This document shows, piece by piece, positions 6,733 through 9,968 of a DNA stretch of 9,968 bases. The notes beneath the pieces were generated by a model. It saw nothing but the letters and a program-made list of their open reading frames with translations. It did not search any database and had not been told where the DNA came from. Every line of letters starts with the position of its first letter. Position 1 is the stretch's first letter. Source of the stretch: Atribacterota bacterium (lineage in GTDB: Bacteria; Atribacterota; Phoenicimicrobiia; Phoenicimicrobiales; Phoenicimicrobiaceae); assembly GCA_030599445.1 (NCBI GenBank), contig JAUVOA010000034.1, forward strand, positions 1 to 9,968. The letters run 5' to 3'. A program made the translations under genes and the position numbers.

Positions 6733-7404
6733 TTATTTCGATTTCTTTTTTTCATCCTCTTCAATACTGTGTAAAATACTTTCGATATGTTCCTGGCTCA
6801 CCCTATTTGCTTCATTAGGGTTTCTTTCTTTTACCTTTAAAGCAATCTCTGTATGTTCTTTAAGGGATTTACCCATCCTATCTGGAATTTTTAATGTACG
6901 AATTCTGAATTTATGCGTATGTACTATTAGATTATTATAGATTTCTTTTAATTTATTATTTTCAGTGATATTTAATAAAAAATCATGAAATTTAATATCC
7001 AAATCATTATAAGTAAGCCTATCATCTTCTTTAACACAATATTCCATTTTATTTATAATTTCCATCATATTAACAATTTCTTTATCAGTGATTTTCTTTG
7101 CAGTCAGCTTAGCTATCAGACCATCTAAAAAAGCTCTTATATGTAAAATTTCTTGAAGATCATCAATATTAATTTCTTTTACTATTATCCCTTTATTGGG
7201 AATTATTTTTACAAAACCTTCACTTGACAATTTGTTAATGGCTTCTCTAATAGGGGTATTACTTATTCCTAAAGATTTTGCAATTTCATTTAATGCTAAT
7301 TTTGAATTTGGCGCTAAGTCACCTCTAACAATAGCACGCTTCAAAATGCGATAAGCTTTCTGATTCAATAGTTCATAATTTTCAAGTTTTAATTTACTTA
7401 ACAT
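6733..7404 (-). CDS. GntR-family transcriptional regulator, FCD (FadR) subfamily
   Basis: The 223-residue regulator has an N-terminal winged helix (about 14-78) with the recognition region LALNEIAKSLGISNTPIREAI (starting at 37) and the wing KIIPNKGIIVKEI. The C-terminal all-helical FCD effector domain covers about 83-215. Asp136, His140, His184 (KEHTEI) and His206 (QEHIES) match the Asp/His set that binds a metal in many FCD proteins, which usually sense small organic acids. The tail EEDEKKKSK is charged. The start ATG has GGGGAGA upstream. It is the first gene of the operon, 53 bases ahead of korA, and palindromes lie just downstream of its promoter, so self-regulation and control of the kor-suc genes is likely. 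The ligand is probably the 2-oxoacid or a related dicarboxylate or amino acid; this is inference. Confidence 0.9.
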   Translation of the reverse strand: MLSKLKLENYELLNQKAYRILKRAIVRGDLAPNSKLALNEIAKSLGISNTPIREAINKLSSEGFVKIIPNKGIIVKEINIDDLQEILHIRAFLDGLIAKLTAKKITDKEIVNMMEIINKMEYCVKEDDRLTYNDLDIKFHDFLLNITENNKLKEIYNNLIVHTHKFRIRTLKIPDRMGKSLKEHTEIALKVKERNPNEANRVSQEHIESILHSIEEDEKKKSK

Positions 7405-7438
7405 TGCTATCTCCCCATTTAAAATAATATCTGGAAAT

Positions 7439-7467
7439 AATGTATATTACATGATATAATATACATT
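7439..7467. promoter_or_regulatory. candidate operator: 11-bp perfect inverted repeat
   Basis: AATGTATATTA (7439-7449) and TAATATACATT (7457-7467) are exact inverted copies with a 7-base spacer. The pair lies in the gntR leader, just downstream of the predicted start of transcription, where a bound dimer would block the promoter. The arms are AT-only apart from one G-C pair each, so chance in AT-rich DNA is possible. Confidence 0.5.
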
Positions 7468-7476
7468 GTCGACATT
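7465..7476. promoter_or_regulatory. candidate GntR/FCD half-site palindrome TGTCGACA
   Basis: The perfect 8-bp palindrome TGTCGACA (7467-7474) sits in ATTGTCGACATT, directly at the expected transcription start of the kor operon. FCD-type GntR proteins commonly bind short palindromes of the form TTGTnnACAA, so this is the best guess for the regulator's site. It touches the AT-rich inverted repeat at 7439-7467. Confidence 0.45.
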
Positions 7477-7483
7477 TAATCAT

Positions 7484-7512
7484 ATTATATACATATTCCC
7501 AATACTTTGCAA
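7484..7512 (-). promoter_or_regulatory. sigma-70-like promoter of the gntR-kor-suc operon
   Basis: On the minus strand, -35 TTGCAA (7507-7512), a 17-base spacer and a perfect -10 TATAAT (7484-7489). The predicted start of transcription is near 7476, giving a leader of about 70 bases that contains the operator candidates. Confidence 0.6.
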
Positions 7513-7561
7513 CAAAAAAATATAGTTTTTTAATAATAAATTAAAAATTCTTATATCAGCC

Positions 7562-7589
7562 TTGTAAATTAATTCTTTGTAATTAAAAT
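7562..7589 (+). promoter_or_regulatory. possible promoter of the racemase gene
   Basis: -35 TTGTAA (7562-7567), a 16-base spacer and -10 TAAAAT (7584-7589). The leader would be only about 15 bases, which barely fits the ribosome binding site at 7598-7603, and the DNA is very AT-rich, so this is weak. Confidence 0.3.
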
Positions 7590-7610
7590 AGAATACAGAG
7601 GTGCAAAAAA

Positions 7611-8318
7611 ATGACTCAAAAAATTATCGGAATTTTAGGAGGAATGGGCCCAGAAGCTACATTAGATTTATTTTATAAAATTATAAAATTATCCCCTGCC
7701 GAAAAAGATCAAGATCATTTTAGAATCATTATCGATAATAATCCAAAAATTCCCGATAGAACGGATGCAATTTTAGGAACCGGTAAAGATCCCCTTCCCA
7801 AATTAATTATGACAGCGCAAAACCTTGAAAAAGCAGGCGCTGATTTTATAATTATGCCTTGCAATACTGCCCATTATTTTATCTCAGGAATACAGCAAAA
7901 TGTAAATATTCCCATTTTAAATATGATTGAAGAAAGTGCGAATTATGTTAAATATATTTTCCCTTTCTTTAAAAAAATAGGCTTATTTGCTTCAAAAGGA
8001 ACTTATAAAGCAAAATTATATAATTCTTTCTTTAATGCAAAAAACATTGAAATTTTAATTCCAACACCACCTGAACAAGATAAAATCATGGATTTAATTT
8101 ATATGGTTAAATCAGGTATTCTATCAGAAGAAATGAAAAGTCAAATTATAAAAATTTCTGAAGAGCAAATAAAGAAAGGCGCACAAGCAATTATTGCAGG
8201 ATGCACTGAAATTCCTCTAATCTTAAAAGATAAAGACATAAAAGTGCCTATAATTGATCCAACAAATATTCTAGCAAAAAGAGCTGTAAAAGAGGCAAAA
8301 AAACATAGAATATATTAA
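7611..8318 (+). CDS. aspartate/glutamate racemase family protein
   Basis: This 235-residue, cofactor-independent racemase belongs to the Asp/Glu/hydantoin racemase superfamily, which inverts the alpha carbon using two cysteines as acid and base. IGILGGMGPEAT (6-17) is the standard opening. The two catalytic cysteines are Cys84 in MPCNTAHYF and Cys198 in AGCTEIPL. The length fits the aspartate racemase (RacX/YgeA-like) group rather than MurI (about 260-280). It has no signal peptide and should be cytoplasmic. The ATG has GAGGTG seven bases upstream. It is divergent from gntR with about 200 bases between, so the regulator may also control it. Its product would be L- or D-Asp/Glu, which after transamination or deamination gives 2-oxoglutarate or oxaloacetate, a possible link to the kor-suc operon. 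The exact amino acid cannot be told from sequence. Confidence 0.85.
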   Translation: MTQKIIGILGGMGPEATLDLFYKIIKLSPAEKDQDHFRIIIDNNPKIPDRTDAILGTGKDPLPKLIMTAQNLEKAGADFIIMPCNTAHYFISGIQQNVNIPILNMIEESANYVKYIFPFFKKIGLFASKGTYKAKLYNSFFNAKNIEILIPTPPEQDKIMDLIYMVKSGILSEEMKSQIIKISEEQIKKGAQAIIAGCTEIPLILKDKDIKVPIIDPTNILAKRAVKEAKKHRIY

Positions 8319-8369
8319 TAGTGTTATTATTCCACCAATTTTAACATCTTGTTCATTAACACTTATTAA
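8315..8369 (+). terminator. weak hairpin after the racemase gene
   Basis: TTAATAGTGTTA (8315-8326) can pair with TAACACTTATTAA (8357-8369) with one bulged base. The loop is 30 bases and no clear T-run follows, so it is a poor intrinsic terminator. It begins at the stop codon. Confidence 0.2.
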
Positions 8370-8449
8370 TATAACAATAATATGCAAGTAAATTTTGTTT
8401 TATCTTAATCTTATTAAAGAGAATATTTCTTTAAAATAATAAAAATGGA

Positions 8450-8488
8450 AAAACAATATTAGATTAAGTAATTAATTATTATTGTTTT
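8450..8488 (-). terminator. possible AT-rich terminator of argH
   Basis: AAAACAATA (8450-8458) and TATTGTTTT (8480-8488) form a 9-bp inverted repeat with a 21-base loop across the argH stop codon. On the minus strand it is followed by TTTTTCCATTTTTATT, a U-rich run. The stem is weak (one G-C pair). Confidence 0.35.
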
Positions 8489-9858
8489 AATATCTTTTTA
8501 GCCTTTTGGATAGACTCTCTCACCCTTTTTGAAGAAGTTCCGCCATAAGAATCTTTAGCCTCGACGGCAAATTGGGGTTTTAATATTTCTAAAGCTTTTT
8601 CACTGAATTTTTTATGAAAAGATTTTAATTCTGATATAGTTAAGTCCTCTAAATATTTTTTCTTTTCCAAACAATGGACGACAATTTTACCTACCAATTT
8701 GTGAGCTTCCCTAAAAGATAAACCCTTTTTTACTAAATAATCTGCCAATTCAGTAGCGGTAGAAAAATCACCCTTGGTGCTCTTCTCCATCTTCTCTTTA
8801 TTAACCTGCATGGTCTCTATCATCTTGCTCATTAAGAATAAAGAAGTTTCTAAGGTAGATACGGTATCAAATAAAGATTCTTTGTCTTCCTGCATATCAT
8901 GATTATAAGCCAAGGGTAAGGCCTTCATCATAGTTAGAAGATTTATTAAATTCCCGTAGATTCTCCCGGTCTTTCCTCTAATTAATTCTGCAGCATCAGG
9001 ATTTTTCTTCTGAGGCATAATACTGCTTCCGGTACAGAAAGAATCATCCAACTCAATAAAATCAAATTCTTGAGAGGACCATAATATGATTTCTTCACTT
9101 AAACGGCTCAAATGCATCATTAAGATTGCAGAAGCAGATAAAAATTCTAAAATAAAATCTCTATCACTCGCTGCATCAAGGCTATTCTCTGAAATCTCGC
9201 TAAAATCAAGCTGTTTAGCCACATATTCTCTATCAATAGGGAAAGAGGTACCTGCTAAAGCAGCAGAACCCAGGGGTAGAACATCTATCCTTTTATATGA
9301 ATCTTGCATCCTTTCCTTATCCCGTTCAAACATATAAAAATAAGCCATCAAGTGATGAGAAAAAAGGAGAGGCTGAGCATGTTGAAGGTGGGTATATCCT
9401 GGCATAATTATTCCTAAGTGTTTCTGAGCAGATGACAAAAGCGATTTCTGTAAGTCTTTAAGTAAATCCTGGATTTTTAAAACTTCTTCTTTTAAATACA
9501 TCCGTTCATCGAGAGCTATCTGATCATTTCTACTTCGGGCAATATGCAATTTCCCGGCAACAGTCCCAATTTTTTCTTTTAATTTATTTTCCGCCCAGGA
9601 ATGAATATCTTCTGCTTCTCTTGTGATAATTTTTACCTTGCTCTCTTGTACTTCTTTTAGAATTTGTTTTAATCCCTCAACAATTTTATTTTTCTCTTCT
9701 TTAGTGATAATTTTGCATTTCCCTAACATCTGAGCATGAGCGATACTCCCTAATAGGTCATATTTAACTAATTTTTTGTCAAAGGAAAGGGAGGAGACAA
9801 ATTTTTCCATCTCCTTGTTTATATTTTTTTTAAACCTACCACCCCATAGTTTTTCCAT
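8479..9858 (-). CDS. argH: argininosuccinate lyase
   Basis: This enzyme splits argininosuccinate into arginine and fumarate, the last step of arginine synthesis; it is a cytoplasmic homotetramer of the fumarase/aspartase superfamily. The 459-residue product has the expected length. MEKLWGGRFKK opens the protein as in most ArgH. Active-site segments are ARSRNDQ (107-113), GYTHLQHAQP (154-163), GSAALAGTSFPIDR (207-220), SDRDF (231-235) and the superfamily signature GSSIMPQKKNPD (277-288), whose second Ser (279) is the catalytic base. The frame is open for 15 more codons to 9903, but the ATG at 9858 with AGGAGG six bases upstream and the conserved MEKLWGGRF start decide the call. The upstream codons fall in repeat DNA. 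No other arg gene is in the window; argG could lie beyond the right edge. Confidence 0.96.
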   Translation of the reverse strand: MEKLWGGRFKKNINKEMEKFVSSLSFDKKLVKYDLLGSIAHAQMLGKCKIITKEEKNKIVEGLKQILKEVQESKVKIITREAEDIHSWAENKLKEKIGTVAGKLHIARSRNDQIALDERMYLKEEVLKIQDLLKDLQKSLLSSAQKHLGIIMPGYTHLQHAQPLLFSHHLMAYFYMFERDKERMQDSYKRIDVLPLGSAALAGTSFPIDREYVAKQLDFSEISENSLDAASDRDFILEFLSASAILMMHLSRLSEEIILWSSQEFDFIELDDSFCTGSSIMPQKKNPDAAELIRGKTGRIYGNLINLLTMMKALPLAYNHDMQEDKESLFDTVSTLETSLFLMSKMIETMQVNKEKMEKSTKGDFSTATELADYLVKKGLSFREAHKLVGKIVVHCLEKKKYLEDLTISELKSFHKKFSEKALEILKPQFAVEAKDSYGGTSSKRVRESIQKAKKILKQ

Positions 9859-9864
9859 CTTCTT

Positions 9865-9870
9865 CCTCCT
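9865..9870 (-). promoter_or_regulatory. ribosome binding site deciding the argH start
   Basis: The minus strand reads AGGAGG, six bases before the ATG at 9858. It supports this start over the longer open frame that extends to 9903. Confidence 0.8.
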
Positions 9871-9882
9871 GTTATAACATCT

Positions 9883-9918
9883 GATTACACAGATTACTAG
9901 CACAGATTACACAGATTA
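9883..9918. repeat. three copies of CACAGATTA
   Basis: CACAGATTA occurs at 9888-9896, 9901-9909 and 9910-9918; the last two are in tandem and the first is set off by CTAG. Seen another way, GATTACACAGATTA is repeated at 9883-9896 and 9905-9918 with an 8-base gap. Short intergenic repeats of this ATTACACAGATTA type are seen in many environmental bacterial genomes; that statement is from general recollection. It lies between argH and the palindrome. Confidence 0.75.
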
Positions 9919-9963
9919 AAGTCAAGGGCGTATGGCAATACGCCCCTATTTATGACTTTAATC
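9914..9963. repeat. 50-bp nested palindromic element
   Basis: Outer arms GATTAAAGTCA (9914-9924) and TGACTTTAATC (9953-9963) are exact inverted copies. Inside them GGGCGTAT (9926-9933) and ATACGCCC (9938-9945) form a GC-rich 8-bp stem with the loop GGCA. The two-tier symmetry resembles a dispersed palindromic repeat or a very small MITE-like unit. It could also act as a transcription terminator. It overlaps the last CACAGATTA copy by five bases. Confidence 0.75.
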
Positions 9964-9968
9964 ACTAA

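Noticed and set aside
7455..7460. TATAAT on the plus strand as the racemase promoter
   Set aside because: No -35-like hexamer is found at the right distance, and the hexamer is part of the AT-rich inverted repeat.
9859..9903. Longer argH start at 9903
   Set aside because: The extra 15 codons come from the CACAGATTA repeat DNA, and the conserved MEKLWGGRF start with AGGAGG is at 9858.
9883..9918. CRISPR array
   Set aside because: Units are 9 bases, there are only three copies, two are in direct tandem without spacers, and no cas gene is near.
9894..9925. TTGACT in the palindrome arm as the -35 of an argH promoter
   Set aside because: At 17 bases the -10 would be TGCTAG, a poor match; TAGTAA is 20 bases away. 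Kept only as a remark.

Overview
The window is bacterial DNA, AT-rich overall, from what is probably a strict anaerobe. The main evidence is a complete four-subunit 2-oxoacid:ferredoxin oxidoreductase, an oxygen-sensitive Fe-S/thiamine pyrophosphate enzyme, in one operon with an ADP/GDP-forming acyl-CoA synthetase. Strong AGGAGG-type ribosome binding sites, frequent TTG starts and a sigma-70-like promoter fit a Clostridia-like lineage or an uncultured anaerobic phylum such as Atribacterota. The sequence alone does not settle the taxonomy.

Layout. (1) Positions 1-1600, minus strand: the start of a cupin-type protein that runs off the window, a stand-alone pyruvate-kinase C-terminal-domain protein, and a two-CCG-domain (HdrB/GlpC-like) Fe-S protein broken by two single-base insertions in homopolymers. 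These genes are more GC-rich than the rest. (2) Positions 1600-1944: no intact gene, but pieces of apparent coding sequence in shifting frames that look like a decayed gene. (3) Positions 1945-7404, minus strand: one tight operon in transcription order gntR (FCD-type regulator), korA, korB, korC, sucC, sucD, korD. Junctions are overlapping or abutting from korA to korD. A good promoter and palindromic operator candidates lie just upstream. (4) Positions 7611-8318, plus strand: an aspartate/glutamate racemase family gene, divergent from the operon. (5) Positions 8479-9858, minus strand: argH, convergent with the racemase. (6) Positions 9883-9963: three short CACAGATTA direct repeats and a 50-bp nested palindrome upstream of argH, which look like dispersed intergenic repeat units.

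How the genes fit together. KorABCD should oxidise a 2-oxoacid with CoA to an acyl-CoA, CO2 and reduced ferredoxin. SucCD should convert the acyl-CoA to the free acid and make ATP or GTP. The operon would therefore give both reduced ferredoxin and substrate-level phosphorylation from a 2-oxoacid under control of its own GntR regulator; the reverse, reductive direction is also chemically possible. The obvious substrate is 2-oxoglutarate. However, KorA and both Suc subunits carry unusual residues at normally conserved glycine-rich loops, so a different 2-oxoacid/acyl-CoA pair is a real possibility. The divergent racemase would fit a catabolic route that starts from D- or L-glutamate or aspartate, but this link rests on position only.
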